A stretch of 64,000 nt of DNA from Brachynemurus nebulosus (GCA_035578155.1 JAPWDM010000005.1:22876877-22940876); one strand, 5' to 3'; positions 12,132-25,529 are shown, counted from the first letter of the stretch. Notes: generated from the sequence alone by a model not told the origin. A program made the numbers and translations.

Positions 12132-13454
12132 AGCCTGGATTACACTTGGCGAATTTACTCGACAGTGAATAGCAAGTAAATTCGCTAGCGAATACAAACA
12201 TATCGACTCGCTCAATGAATATCGATTGCACACATAGCTAGTAAATTCGCTAATACGAGTTGTTATTAATATGTATTTAACTGAGCAAATATTTCATGTT
12301 TTGTTTCTTTTTTCCTCTCTTGCTTGTCATTATTACTATAAACTTATTTTTATTAAAAAATTTTCATTACTGTAGTATTTAGGGTAAAAGCCCCTATACC
12401 GGAACGCGATCCAATACTGGAACAGTTTTGACAGTTATATATTAATGAAGGTATTTCTGAAAGAAACCTGTAATAACAAAAATTATTATTAATAGAATGA
12501 TTATTTTTCAATTTAAATTCACCTTACATTTAATGTTTCCTTACTTAATTAAAGAAATACATATATCTATTGAACAATTCTTGTTGAATACAGTATTTTG
12601 ATTCTTTATTTACGTCTGATACTTAAACCATTCTATATTTCCTACATTTCCTACATGTGTCATATTACTCAGATTACACCCCTGTTTGTATATTGGTTCC
12701 CAACTCCTAGTCTCATTAATATTTCTTTGTTTGGATATAGCTGTCGACATTTTGTAAAAGAAAAACATTAATAAATAAACATTTTTGGGTTGTATTTTTT
12801 TATAAACATATTCATTGGATTAAAAAAACTTTGTTTCATGTTTATTAAGAAAAAAAAATGGGTGTCAATTTTTATAAGCCAGTTTAATTACATACCTAAA
12901 AATAGTGTTCCGGTATAGGAGCTTTTACGTTATATGTGTTATAATTTACTTGTAAGTTTTTATTTTCTGTACTTATTAAAAATTTGAAGTGGAATAAAAC
13001 TGACATTTTAATTTTTTTAAATTTATGAACTTTTTACGTAAATACTACGCTGTGTAACATAAAACACCAAATTTTTCCCGTCTTATAACCCAGTTTTTTA
13101 TTTACCTATCGCATTTTTTGCTTTTTCTGCAAATTTTTACGTAACAATAATAATAATAACGCTGTAATTACAAATCCTGCACAAATAGTCTCTGTTGACA
13201 TTTTCAAAGAGCTGTCAAATACAGCGATTTTACTCGTTAATATTACACAAAGCGATTTCACCAGCCAGCGGGTAAAAATACGAAGCGAGTAGCGAATAAA
13301 GTAGTCCGGTTTTCAACTTTACTCGCTTTAGAAAAGCGAGTAATGAGTATCTATAGCGAGTAACTAGTCAAGAATATTCCACTAAGCGAGTTTATTAGCA
13401 GCGAGCAAATTCGCCAGCGAATAGCGAGCAAACTCGTCAAGTGTAATACAGGCT
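12132..13454. mobile_element. TIR transposon rich in GCGAAT/GCGAGT words
   Basis: The inverted ends AGCCTGGATTACACTTGGCG and, reverse-complemented, AGCCTGTATTACACTTGACG enclose about 1.3 kb. Subterminal regions hold many GCGAGTAA, GCGAATAG and AAATTCGC words on both sides. A separate element (12380-12932) is inserted within. Superfamily not resolved; the duplication is unclear. Confidence 0.75.
12380..12932. mobile_element. mariner-like miniature element, long copy, nested
   Basis: The ends are GGGTAAAAGCCCCTATACC and, inverted, ACGTAAAAGCTCCTATACC. Inside are AATACTGGAACAGTTTTGAC and an ATTATTATTAATAGAATGAT core shared with the shorter 38537-38766 element, which lies in the opposite orientation. 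It interrupts the 12132-13454 transposon. The right boundary is good to a few bases. Confidence 0.7.
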
Positions 13455-13848
13455 TTATAAGACCTTGTCTACGGACAAAATTCTTTGGAAAAAATTTCAT
13501 ATATTTTATGTTGATATGATAACCTAATTTCTACGAAAAAATTTGCTCGCGATAAGGGCCCGCGCCTCCCACACTTCTAAAATTCTCCATCAAAATCACC
13601 ACAACGTATTGTTCAACATCGTGCTGAGAGTTGATAAACAATGAATTGTACACGCTAAATTGAACACATTCTGTTACATAGTTCTGTTAACGGATGTATC
13701 ATATATATCGCATACGGACGGCCCTCTTGCGTACTCTGGGCCCCCATAATGACTCTTACGGGAGGTCATGTTCATCAATGTATGTCAGTCGTCGGACTGA
13801 AAGACGCACGGTGACTGAATATTGCACGAGCGAATGAATTGCGCTTTG

Positions 13849-14312
13849 CTTATGCCGCTGCTACACGATGCTACGAACACCTTCCAACATTCGACGTTGG
13901 ATGGTTCATAGCATCGTGTAGCCGTTGTTCGAACCTACGAGTGTCCAATGTCGAGCGTCAAACATTCGCATTTGGTCGTGTCCCGTTCGATGTCGGTATT
14001 CTTGCACCGAGTCAAAGGGATGCTTCGAACGTTTGAAGGTCAATGTTGGTTGCGTTGGTTGGTTCGACTCAGCAGCTGCACGACTCGTTCATGTGAAGAG
14101 AGACAACATCAGTGTATAACATTAGAGATAACATCAGACAGATAACAGCGTTGTCGACTGAGTACCAACACATCATCATTCGTATTGGATCAAACATTCG
14201 ATTCACCGTGTAGCAGGTACATTCGTCGCATCAACTATCGAACTTAATTGCCTCAAACGTTCGATCGAACGTTGGAAGGAACGTTCGTAGCATCGTGTAG
14301 AACCCGCTTTAC
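13849..14312. mobile_element. GC-richer TIR element with CTACACGATGCTACGAAC ends
   Basis: The left end has GCTGCTACACGATGCTACG. The right end, reverse-complemented, has GGTTCTACACGATGCTACG. TTCCAAC and TCGAACGT words follow in both arms, and the same CATCGTGTAG word recurs internally near 13912. Open frames here are incidental. Superfamily unknown. Confidence 0.7.
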
Positions 14313-14803
14313 GGCCACGGTATGGCGCGGCGTGCTATGCAGCCCATGCGACTTAAGTACGTATTACTTATAGTGTTGGTTTAATTCGTTCAGAAACGCT
14401 AGGTATGCTCAGGCCCGGATCTAAGGAGGGGGAGGCAAACCGGGGCCCCTGCCCCGGGCGTCAGCTTCAGGGGGCGCCAAAATCATACTAGTGGTCGGTC
14501 TATAACAAATGGTCTAAAAAAAAGTTAGTTGCTCGACCATTTTAGAAAAAATTAATATTCTTTCAGTTGTTTCTATATATTGTATTTGAAGTATTGAGAA
14601 CAACACTGTAAAAAATGAGTGTAAAATTACTATTATTATAGTCGCAATATTACTATTATGATAGTAGTAAAATTTACTAGTTAGTAGTGAATTTACGCCA
14701 AAAATATTTTTTTGTTATTTTTACATATTTGAGGTGTAATTTTACGTAACTGATATGTAATTACGATTATTTTACACAACTGGAGATGTATTCTGAGATA
14801 TAT

Positions 14804-15635
14804 CTAGAGATGGGATTCTACCCGGAATTTTCCCGGGAAAATTCCCAAAGTGGGTAAAAACGGGGTAAATTCCCGGGAAAATTCCCGAAAAGTGGGTATT
14901 TATTTTAATTTACTATTTATCGTAATATTTTTGAATTAAACTATAAAAACCACTGTTTCATAAAGAATATTTGCTAAACGTAAATAATTAATCTTCATAC
15001 TACATAAATACTAATTAATATATCACGTTATTATACAATTTTTGTTCGACAGTTTTTCTATAGACAATTTATTTTCGTGGCTAGTTGTACAATACGCGTT
15101 TCATTTTTCGGTGTCAATTTCCTGGGCCTACCACGACAGTTTTTTCCATAGTTTTCGCCCCTTTAGATTATGTTTTAAGTACTACAATTTCCAAAACGTT
15201 GAAATTTTAGCTCGATTCTCACTTGTCAATATTGAATTCGTGGCATTTTAATTTTTTTTTTTAAAACGTAGATATTTCTCTGAAATTTGAACACATTGAG
15301 TTATAAATTTAAATTAATTGCTAACTTCGTTGAAAAGTCATCTTAAGTTGATCGGACATAATATGTACGCTTGTATTTTTAAATTTAAAGATAAATAAAC
15401 ATTCAGTATAAATAATAATTAAAAAACTTTACATCAACATTATATTATGTAAACCTCCACGCACAATTAACAAATATATAGAGATCTAATTAAAAACACA
15501 TTTGCAAAGAAGTACAACTAAGTAATCGTTTTTACCCAGGTTTTGGGAATTTTCCCGGGAAAATACCCAATAAATACCCAAATGGGAATTTACCCGGGAA
15601 AATTCCCACTGGGAATTTTCCCGTCGCCCATCTCT
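14804..15635. mobile_element. hAT miniature element, third nesting level
   Basis: It starts CTAGAGATGGGATTC and ends GCCCATCTCT, flanked by identical AGATATAT copies (14796-14803 and 15636-15643). Near both ends are repeated GGGAATTTTCCCGGGAAAAT-type palindromes. It has no coding capacity. The clean 8-bp duplication dates it after the element it sits in. Confidence 0.85.
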
Positions 15636-15653
15636 AGATATATCAGTGATTTT

Positions 15654-15880
15654 ACTACTATAATTGTGTAATATTACACCTTTTGGATGTAACTTATTGT
15701 ATCACGTGATTGATTCTGCGCGATTGACGGCGTCACTTGAGTTGGTTTGTTCATATGTTTGCAGTTACTACTATAATTGTGTAATATTACATCTTTTGGA
15801 TGCAAATTATTAATATCACGTGGTAGATTCTGCGCAACTGACGGCTTCACTTGAGTTGGCTTGTACATGTTTGGAGTTTA
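15654..15880. repeat. Two tandem units of about 115 bp
   Basis: ACTACTATAATTGTGTAATA, then CTTTTGGATG, ATCACGTG, GATTCTGCGC, TGACGGC and TCACTTGAGTTGG occur twice in the same order. They lie inside the 14604-16974 element. Confidence 0.85.
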
Positions 15881-17689
15881 TTTTATTATGTATTCGAGGT
15901 TAATTTTATACAATACAGTTTCATAATGGTTTAAACTGTTTTAAACAATTAAAATTTTTTTGTAAAAGTGTTTTGATGAGTTTACGAATTCAGAATTATA
16001 AAGAGAAATATCCGAAAATTATCCTTATTAGAAATTCAATATTTTATTTATTTAAACATTATAAAATCAGGCAACGGACGTGCATTCAACATGACTGAAC
16101 ACTGGATCTACTTTGGTGTTATATTTGGTGAAAGATAAATAATTCAGTTTCAGTGTTATTTAAGGCAAAATTTAACTAGTGATGGCAGTGCTTGTTAAAA
16201 CTTATTGTGGACTATAAAACATAAATATTTAGTTGTAAAACTGAACAAAATAATGTTTTTCTTTGATTGTTCTTCTAAGATTTGTAACTTTGGTTGTGTG
16301 AACCCATTTTGTGATATATGTTATTAAATATTAAATATACGTTAATAAATAAAATTATTTTTACAAAAACGTGTTATTTTAATTAAATTATCCCTTTATA
16401 ACGACTATTTACAAAAAGTGAGTATAGTTTAGGGATTACGTTGAAGTATATTTTGTAATTAAAATTATATTGTAAATACAATATTACTGAATTTTAGTCA
16501 TGATGTTATTATCTATGTCTAATACTCATTTTTACTAAATAGTTTCTTCTTCTATAATGCATTTTCAGGACTAATGAGACTTAAAAATAACTAAGAATAA
16601 AGTATTAAACAGGTAAGTACCTATTAGAAAGTACTAATTATTAAAATATTTTGTATTATTATATTATATTAACATTTATTTTATATTATAGTAAGTACAT
16701 TATATTATATTATAATACATATAGGAGATGTAAAGTGTACACATTATGTGTGTAAAGTTTACATACCTGTTGTGTATTATACATCTTAAATGTGTAATAA
16801 TTACATCTTTAATTTGTATTGTACGCAACAAATATGTACGGTTTACATATTTAAGACGTAATATTTTTTAGTGTACATCACAAAGATGTACATTACGTCG
16901 CGTATGTAATTTTACTACTATGAAAATAGGAAACCTATTTCCTACTATTATAGTAGTAATTTTTTGTTACAGTGAAGTCTTAAAAAAATTATCTTGAACC
17001 ATTTAAGCGTGCTAGCCATTTTTGTTTTCCAATTTGCGCTGATTTTTGTGTTTGCAGCCGTTTATGCCAATGCACATATTTCATAAATCGTTCATTCTAA
17101 AAGGTTGAAATAAAAACCATTTTAAAGGTAATAAATGTCTATTTTAAGTGATGTCCATATTTAACCTACTTTCGTCCCTTCCATAAGAAAACTTAACCTG
17201 AAGTTGGATATCAAAATTTAGCAAAATTCACTTTTTGAACATTTTTTTTCTTAAAGAAGGAATGTTTTAAACCTCGCTTAGTATTTTTTATGAGAATAAT
17301 TATACGGGTACAACTACCCATTAGGAAACAAATCCACACTATTTCAATTGTGAAACTTGTATATCCTTTAATTTTTACAAATTTCTGAAACCTTTTTTCC
17401 AAATTTTGGAATTTTGCGCTCTTGTATCCCTGATGGGGCTGGTGATAAAAATTTGTTTGCACAACTTGTAGTGCTTTCGGAGTAGATTTCTTAAAATAAA
17501 ACATCAACTTGTAGCTATATTGATCCTTTACAAAACCCTCAATTTTTATCATTGCCACAACGGGAAGGACTTTTGTAAAGGACTTATGAGTTTTTTTGAC
17601 AATTTATGTCAAACCTTGAAGAAGGGGGACGCCATTTTCAAGTTTCTGCCCCTGTTCTAAAAAATCGTAGGTCCGGAGCTGGGTACGCT

Positions 17690-18477
17690 TCGACAACGTT
17701 AATCACAAGTTGATCATGTTACACATTAAGTAGGTACATACTTCCTCGCGATTAACTCAATCATTGTTTGTAACGTACGTTAACGTCTTAAAGCGTTGCC
17801 ATTTTCACTTTAAATATCTTCAAAAATCGTTTTGAATCCGATTTCTGCTGAAGTCAGCCTTTCAGCTTGGTCAGTAACTTTTTTTCGTTACAGTTCAATT
17901 ATATTTTCATAAATAACTCACAGATGAGGTTAATGATAGATATTAACACACAAAACACAATGAAATTACACACGTTTTTCTCAAAACAACATTTTCCAAA
18001 ACGGTGAGCAAGATAATTCCAGCAATTTTCATTGAATTGACTTGAAATTTTACCTGTAGCTTTTTAGATCGGTACATATGATTTTTGAAATTGATTAACG
18101 AATTTTTTTTTCTTTTTTTTTTTCTTTCAAAAACAAATTAGGGTTGATTTTTGATTGATTTTCAAAATTTTTTTTCAAACAAATGCTCTCGATAAGTCAA
18201 TATTTTTCAATAATTTTGTATACCACCCTAGTAAAACTAATGTAAATGATGGGAAAATCTTTTTTGATGTTCTGGCTGTTATTTGAAAATTGTTATGCTA
18301 CCCACCATGAACCTCTTTCAAGAGAAAAGCGTCTGCGTTATACCTGCACCCGTGTTACCATTTTGTATTTTCGTTACGAAGAAAAAATTCTCCAATAAAA
18401 TCTTCTTTTCTGGCATTTTAAGGTGATGCAACACCTTAAGTATGTTTTCTGTCCTTCTCTCGTTTCTTTATTATTAT
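17690..18477. other. Intergenic, nothing recognised
   Basis: AT-rich with T- and A-runs (18102-18124). No coding or element ends supported. Confidence 0.35.
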
Positions 18478-20135
18478 TAGTCGAATTTTCTCCGAAAAAT
18501 TAGACTTATACAGTCTATACGATAAGAGCTGCGAGAGGCGAGACCAGGGGCGCTATCCGTTTTCGGACCCGTAGAACACGATTATGTAAAAAAAAAAGAT
18601 GTCTGATATATATATATATATATATATATTTTCCCGCAACCTTTTAATATGTGTAGGGCCCCCCTATGGAAGTTAAGAGATGAAATTTGGTAAGTGGGGC
18701 TTATTCCGATGCACAACAATACTATCAAAGTGGGGTCAAATTTTGGGCAAATTTTTTTTCGGACCCGACCTTTAAGGGGGTGGTGGGGGGTGGAAAAGCA
18801 ATAAAACTTTTCCAAACCGGTTTTAAATAATGTTTCGGTCAATTATCTACAACATATCCAAAATTCAGCTTCCTAGGATGATATGGTGGGAGTAGAGGGG
18901 GGAAAAACGATTTTCGCTGGATCTAACAGGCCCCCAGCCCCCCAGAATTAACGTAGAGGGTTGAAATTTGGTGTGTTGATAAAGTTCGTACCTAGGTTGT
19001 GCTTTTTGGAGGTTTTAATATTTTACCCCCACCCCCCTCATTTTTAAGCTACAATTTCATGCATTTTCGACGTTTTCGAAGTTTGTACCACTCGCACAGG
19101 TCACCCGAATAAACCTAGAGGGCTGAAATTTTATATTCGGATTGAGTTAGTATCAAGGGGGTGCCTTTTGGGGGTCTCGACTTTTAACCCCTACCCCCAC
19201 CATTTTTATACCCAAAAGAACATGATTTTTCTTGTTTTTTAACAGTTTCGTTCGGGTCAAAATCTCCCCAAATAAACCTAGAGGGCTGAAATTTGGTGTA
19301 CAGGTTAAGCTAATAGCCAGACACTGTTTTTTGGAGGTTTCAACTTTTAACCCTTACCCCCACGATTTTTACGCCAATATTTCCTTAATTTTTTTGCTTG
19401 TTTTCTAACATGTCTAGAGACTCCATAAGGAAACCTAGAGGGCTGAAATTTTGTACGTGTATTCAGTTAGTATCCAGCTAGTACCTTGTAGGGAGTCCGC
19501 ATCACTTTTCCCCCCACTTCTCCCATTTTTACATCGGAATTGAATGCTATTGTTAAATGTGTTTTAAAAGCATTATGTTTATTCTAAATACAAGTAGGCG
19601 AATAGTAATTTTAAAAAATTTAAAAAAAAGTGAACTTACTTTTATGACAAATGAAATACATACATATTAAGTAATTTAAAAATGTTATTAAAGTCACTGT
19701 TTATTTATAAATTAGGAATTTTGGATTTTTAGTATTTATAAAATAGAAATTTTGGATTTTTTTGGAAAGAAAAAATATCTTTATAAAGGCCTTCCAGTTT
19801 ACTATTTAAGGCCCTTTTTTAATTTTTAAAACTAAAACATAAAGGCAATTAGCGGATAAACATGGGCAGGAATGTCCTCGTACGAATTGTGTTGGCTTTT
19901 TTTCTGCTACCTGTTTTCGGCACAAAATTGAAATTTACTGAGATACAGCCCTTAAATACTTAAAACCTTTTTTTAAAGCCTCGATCAGCCGAACACTCAT
20001 CACCAGTTTTGAAACCAACAAAATGACAATTCGGTTGTAGACTTTCAATCACATTTCGCTTGTAGACATTCAATACCGAAGATGAAGGGGAAAATTCGAC
20101 TACCGTGATGGGGCCCCGCTGCTCACGGCGTTTTA
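18478..20135 (+). repeat. Long interspersed repeat, full-length copy
   Basis: It begins with AGTCGAATTTT and ATTAGACTTATACAG, includes GGGGCGCTATCCGTTTTCGG and a TA tract (18605-18628), and ends at GGGGCCCCGCTGCTCACGGC followed by a T-rich run. A reverse-oriented, internally deleted copy is at 25828-26765. A 63-codon minus-strand open frame (19960-20151) overlaps the end and matches nothing I recognise. The class (non-LTR, SINE-like or other) is not resolved. Confidence 0.75.
18945..19540 (+). repeat. Degenerate tandem array, about 150-170 bp period
   Basis: Each unit has AACCTAGAGGGCTGAAATTT near its start (about 18967, 19109, 19275, 19431). Then come GTTAGTATCCAG-like words, CTTTTTGGAGGT, and a TTTTAACCCCTACCCCCACC stretch with CATTTTTA. 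Four units are clear. A diverged relative may precede them at about 18650-18800. The array is internal to the 18478-20135 repeat and mostly missing from its other copy. Confidence 0.75.
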
Positions 20136-20780
20136 TTTTTTTATGTAGCACGATTTAATGAACTTGTAGATGTGAGGAAGATGAAATGAAAATTGTATAC
20201 ACTGGCAAGGAAAAGTATGCATTCATTGCGATCAAAAAACTTTCTAATACCATAAAATGTGAAGATGTTTTTATAGTGTTCGAATAATTATGTGTACTAT
20301 TGTACACATATAGTATGATTTTTATAAAAAATTATTGCTCAGCATTGAACAGTAATAAATACACACGTTGTATCTTTGTGTTGAATGAATTCGCAAATAT
20401 TTCATTATTTCTGTTTTTAGTACAGTTCAAATTAATTTTTTGCGTTCAGTTCTAGAAAGTATATCATATTACTAGAAGGCAAAAATGAAAAGTTACCTCA
20501 AAATTACCAAAATTCTTCAACAATTTAGTAAAAAAAATTATTTAAATAAAGCTCACTTTAAAAAAAATAGTTCAAAATCATCTTTGTGACGTCATTAGAA
20601 TATTAGATACATAATTTAGGTTTGTTCCAACAAACACTCGAATTAAGTCTCATTTTAACTCTCATTTCAATAGGTGTTAATTTCTATTTCAATAGGTATT
20701 GTTCCAACCGAGAGGAATTGTAATTTAAATTTAACCGTTAAAATTCTGTGTTCCATCAGGGACTTAAATTGAATTCTGAA
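20136..20780. other. Intergenic, nothing recognised
   Basis: AT-rich. It holds one TGACGTCA palindrome at 20587-20594. Confidence 0.35.
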
Positions 20781-20784
20781 GTAA

Positions 20785-21150
20785 TAGGGTACTTGACTGC
20801 AATTGAGAAATGATTCTAAATGCTTTGTTCTTACGTATAAATTAGTTAATTTTTGTTAAATTTTTAAAAATCTTCAAAAAAACCATTGTTCAATTTCAAA
20901 TGAACAAACTGGCGGGAAAAACGACTTGGCGTAGTGACGTATGCAATGACGTCACGATTTAATTCAAACAGATATCGCTTTCATTCATGTCAACATTTGT
21001 CAACATGGTTTCAAATTTGTACACAATATTCAGCAGTCATCATGCTCAGTTTTAGTGCGGTATTTACAACTTTCTACTTTGTTATCTTCTTCATTTATCA
21101 TCATCGTAAGATTTTCATGAAGCGCTACAAGTATTAAATGCACTTTAAGA
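20785..21150 (+). repeat. Interspersed repeat with TGACGTCA, copy 1
   Basis: GGGTACTTGACTGCAATTGA ... GATTCTAAATGC ... CAATGACGTCACGATTTAA ... TCAACATTT matches 39762-40000 (GAGTACTTGACTGGAATTAA ... AATGACGTCACGATTTGAA ... TCAATGTCAATATTT). Boundaries are approximate. Confidence 0.55.
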
Positions 21151-23840
21151 AAACGTAACTTTAAAATTGTAGCAAAAAATAAAAGCATTTTTAACATAAT
21201 ATTTAAAACAAGTTGATAAGGATATTTTACGTATTAAGTGACGATGTATTCCTTCCATCAATCTTTTTTGAGTGCAAAATTAATTGCAAACCAAAAAGTT
21301 CAAAATAAATTACAAAGAAAAACAACTTCTCTTGGTCAATTAGAATTGTAAAAATGTCACAATGAAAATGCAATTTGTCATAGACAAACCGTAACTAGAG
21401 TAATAAGATCTGCTATTAAAAAATGACGTTATTTTCAAATATCACTGCGTTTTTAACCATTTAAATGAAGGCTAAAAATTTATAATTTTCGAAATCGAAT
21501 TTTTAAGTAACTAAAGAATATTTTTATTTGTCACTACTAAAATTGAATATATTTAAGGACAATACATAAAATTATTCAACATTTAAAACAAATTTTGAAT
21601 ACAGTCAAGTACCGTATTAGAATTAGTTTTGCAAATCTTACTACAGTGTAAATATTGTACATCCTAGGCACTCGCGTTAACTATAGTTTAAGCTTAAATT
21701 GTTTTATTAAGAAAAATTTCAAGTTTTCACTGTTTTAAATACTTTTTTTTTTTATTGGGAAAATAATATGGTAAAATAACAAAAATTTTAATAGAAATAG
21801 AAATTATTCGAATGATTTTTTTAAGACTTTATTATTAACACGTTGACGGGCATGAACGCTGTATAGCGTCAACAACTCCATTTAAAGTGTATTAGTTATC
21901 AAATTAGTGTATCGGTTGGACTTTTTGGGCATAATTGCTCCTGTCTATCAACGTATTAATATTATTTTGTCTGCAATTGTATTTCTTTAAATAAATTCTA
22001 ATCTCAAGAACTTTCAGTTTTACAACGAATGTAAAAATATTTGGTCGAAAACTTCCAATTTCTGAATAGCCACATCAAAATGTTTTGAGATCTAATAAAA
22101 TTTACAAAAAATATTTTTTAATAACCGCATAATAATTCAAAACCTGGCTATACAGTATAGGCTATAAATCATATAATTATTTCAAAAATTACGTTTTATA
22201 CTAAAGTGCCACAGTATACCCCTTATTTTCAAAAATTTTAATGATCAAACTTAAATGTGACAAAGTTATTGTTTGCTGTCACTACTAAAATGTAGGCTAA
22301 AAATTTCATTTTCAACTACATTTTGTTATTCAAACAAGTAAAACTGCCCCTTTTTTGTAAGTAGTTTCATATTGTTTACGAGGACATCGTAAATTTCACA
22401 ATAGAACAAAAAAAATGTTTATTTTTAATTGACTAATTACGCTATTGTTCATTTTGCAAAAATTTGTAACGTACTTACAACACAATAGATGAATTAATAC
22501 TAATGTGTTTCCAAAATTTTCTTTAAAAATGTTCCAGTTAATTTATTTTTGGGTGCATACGCCACTGTTTTAAAAAAATGAAATCTTTACATTTGTAAAT
22601 TGCTGAACGATTAAAAAATTTTTTTTCAAATATAATATTAATATCGAAACATTTAAAAACATCGTAGGAATGTAATACTTTGAACTTTAATGAAATAAGT
22701 ATACAGTATGTATTCATATCATTATTATTTGGGGAAAGTGGGGTGATGTTACTAAAGTCAAAAATTCGAATCAGAGTCAATCCACAAGGAAACCACTCAG
22801 CAATGATGTTTAACATTTTTGAGTTTTCTAATTTTTTTCCTGTTACCCCTTAGTATTTAATGAGTGCAAAACTAGGGTTTAAAAATTTTTAGGCTCACAT
22901 TTTTTTTTGCGACCATTTGGCGGCCGAAGCAAATATTTGCTCCGGTACCGTTTTTTAGATGAAATCAAGTATTACAGAAGTGTATCTAACTCTGTTAATT
23001 TTAGATATCAGGACAAATTAAAAAACCAAAATTTTCATGAGGATATGTTCTAGATTTTTTTGTTCTTATATAACTAATATTACCATAGCAGTGAGGAGAG
23101 TGAAGAAAAAAATTCACAACTGTAAAGTAAAAATTAATTCAAAAGAGGACTTTTAAAGCTCCAAAATTATTAGAATAAAAAAAGAAAAACTCACTTTTAA
23201 TTTTTAACTTGTGTAGATTTATTAGAGATCTACTAATTGTAGAAGTTTCAAGCTTAAGAACTTTGTGTTTTTTTCAAAAATGACCAGTATCCGTATTTTG
23301 GTAATATTTAACGTTAAATATTTCAAAAAGGACTGAGTAAAAAATTAAGAAATTAATACAGTTTTCACGTCTGTATGATATAAACATATTATGATAAAAA
23401 TTTGGTAATTGAGACTCAATTGGTTATAGAGTTATAGTATATTTTTGGGTAACTTTTGTGTCGATTGTATTTTTCAAAAGTAAAATTACGACTACGACTA
23501 CCATTAAATTGCTTGTTTATGTACAAAATACTATCTAAGTAAGCTACGTCTTACATACAGCCATATACCCATCTGTACAAAAAGTGGCTCTTTACATGCA
23601 TCTATACTTAAAATACAAACGCTTACTACACTTTTGCGAATTCTTATATATTATACAAGATATACATATTATATTAGAATCGGTACAAAAATTTTACCTA
23701 GCAACTGAATGTTTACGTTTGTTTTTAATAATTTTCAAATACTACATAATTTTAATGTATTTTTTAGTAGATTTGGACCAAACTTTTATCGTTTATTGTG
23801 AATTTCATGTTAGTCGTAGATAAAATATAGTACGTAACTC
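21151..23840. other. Intergenic, nothing recognised
   Basis: AT-rich and without supported genes. Small palindromes: GTTGACG ... CGTCAAC at 21842-21872 and GCAAATATTTGC with flanking CGG/CCG at about 22924-22952. Confidence 0.35.
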
Positions 23841-23841
23841 G

Positions 23842-23938
23842 GTTGTAAGGCATATTACACACTCGCGCAATTACGCACTCGCCGCTGCGCGGCACTTGCG
23901 TAACTTTTTCGTTTGTATGTAATATGCAACTTACAACC
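23842..23938. mobile_element. Short palindromic element
   Basis: GGTTGTAAGGCATATTACA pairs with TGTAATATGCAACTTACAACC across about 100 bp, with a GC-rich centre (CGCCGCTGCGCGGC). It looks like a very small inverted-repeat element. Confidence 0.55.
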
Positions 23939-23939
23939 C

Positions 23940-25523
23940 CAATCACGTAATATACTATTTTAACTTTTATTAATGTTTCCGTCTTCTTAAAGTACTAATT
24001 GAAACAAAATCAATCAGTGACATGAACCCGTCTAAAATGTTTAAAACTTTTTTGTCATTCTTTTTACCCATTCCATCATCTTACCCGCCTTTCCTCTACA
24101 TAAACGTAACAAATTTGTAAAATATATAATATTATTTGTATTATTAATATATTGCAATTACGCGTGTCTATTTTAAATAAGTATGTATTTCATTGAACAA
24201 TTCTTTTTATCGGGATTACGTCAATTTTAAATTATTTATTACAATTTTTTGTATTAAAACAGATTTAATTTGTTAAAAAAAAACATACTTGAATATTTAG
24301 ACAATCGACAGAACAGTAACGTAATATCGTCTGTCTGAATTGAATCGTTTAAGTAATCTTAACGTGTTTGATATTCAGTTGCTTCACTTATTGATTACTT
24401 AAGCAATTTAAGCACAATTTTATTGTATGATTCTCTGATCTTTGGTGATTTGCAATAATTATTTGTTTGTTATGTTGAAATAAAATGAATCTATCTTATT
24501 TTAAGTTATTGATCAATGCGGAAAAATAAACAATTTGTGTTTATTATTAATAATTTGTCAGCAAGTACAATTTTTTTTTCTTGTAAATGGAAATCTGTAT
24601 CAATTATTGTTTTTATTGCACAATTTTTTTGATCAAATCAATCACTTCTTGCTATGATTATTTTAGTAATTAGTGTTTACCTACGTATTTTGTAATATAT
24701 TTTTCTTAGTTTTTCATTGTAAAACATTAAGAGTAATCAATAATAATATTTTTATAGATTTGTACAGATGTTTTTGCAATAGTGTAAATTTTGTGTTTAT
24801 TTCACTTTGTAAAGACAATAGGTATTGAGATGTTAAATTAGTAAGATTGATGTTAGAAAATAGCTTATATTGATAAACATCCCTTTGTAAACAAACAATA
24901 TATATTATAATTAACACAAAAATCATTTAATTTAAAAAAAAAATTACCAAATTTTATAAACAAATTTATTGTTAATTGGTAATTACTAATTACGCAAAAA
25001 AGCAAATAATGAAATAATTTATTTTGAATTAAAATTTCCTGTTCATGTAAAACAAAATATGTGTACAGTGTCGTCCATATAAAACCATACACGTTAACAG
25101 AAATAATACCATTATTAACTAAAGATAATAAGATATCCTCTATTAACAGTCAGCTATCGTAATTTCATTGTTTCGTTTTAAATACATTTTCCCTCGACAA
25201 TGAGATGTTTACTCGTGGTAAAATGTAGCCAGCAACCTTCTCCGTTCCACCAACTATGTCTGTACAGTGTTTCAAGTTGACTGGTGAAGCGGTTTAGGCG
25301 TGAAAGGAGATAAACAGTCACTTTTGCATTAATGAGGATGTTAGGATTTGGGTGTATTAGTTTTTGTGTGCACAACTGTAAATCGGATATAGATCAATAT
25401 AGTTGTATTAAATTGATGGATATTTTATTGAAATATAATCGTGTTTAATTCATAAATAATTAATTACCCAATTATCCACGTAACTATATCAATTTATCAA
25501 TTCATCGTTAATATTATAAAATT

Positions 25524-25525
<2 letters not shown>
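23940..25525. other. Intergenic, nothing recognised
   Basis: Strongly AT-rich, incidental open frames only. Confidence 0.35.

Positions 25526-25529
<4 letters not shown>

Larger units (their letters stand above)
14604..16974. mobile_element. CACTGTAA-type TIR element nested in hAT family A
   Basis: It begins CACTGTAAAAAATGAGTG and ends with the complement of CACTGTAACAAAAAATTAC. Comparison with the uninterrupted copy at 6751-7572 shows the host sequence resuming, with AA on each side as the possible 2-bp duplication. Subterminal regions are full of TTACTACTATAAT, GTGTAATATTACA and TACATCTT words. A further hAT element is inserted at 14804-15635. Confidence 0.8.
14410..17681. mobile_element. 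hAT non-autonomous element, family A, copy 2, interrupted
   Basis: This is the reverse-oriented counterpart of 6751-7572, with ends CAGGCCCGGATCTAAG and, inverted, CAGCTCCGGACCTACG. The 8-bp flanks GGTATGCT (14402-14409) and GGTACGCT (17682-17689) match in 7 of 8 positions. It is split by a second element at 14604-16974. Its right half also keeps about 70 bp (about 17375-17450) missing from copy 1. A 115-codon minus-strand open frame (17211-17558) lies in it and resembles no protein I know. Confidence 0.85.

Noticed and set aside
17211..17558. 115-codon minus-strand open frame
   Set aside because: It lies within a hAT non-autonomous element, its other copy (6900-7170) is broken, and it matches no known protein.
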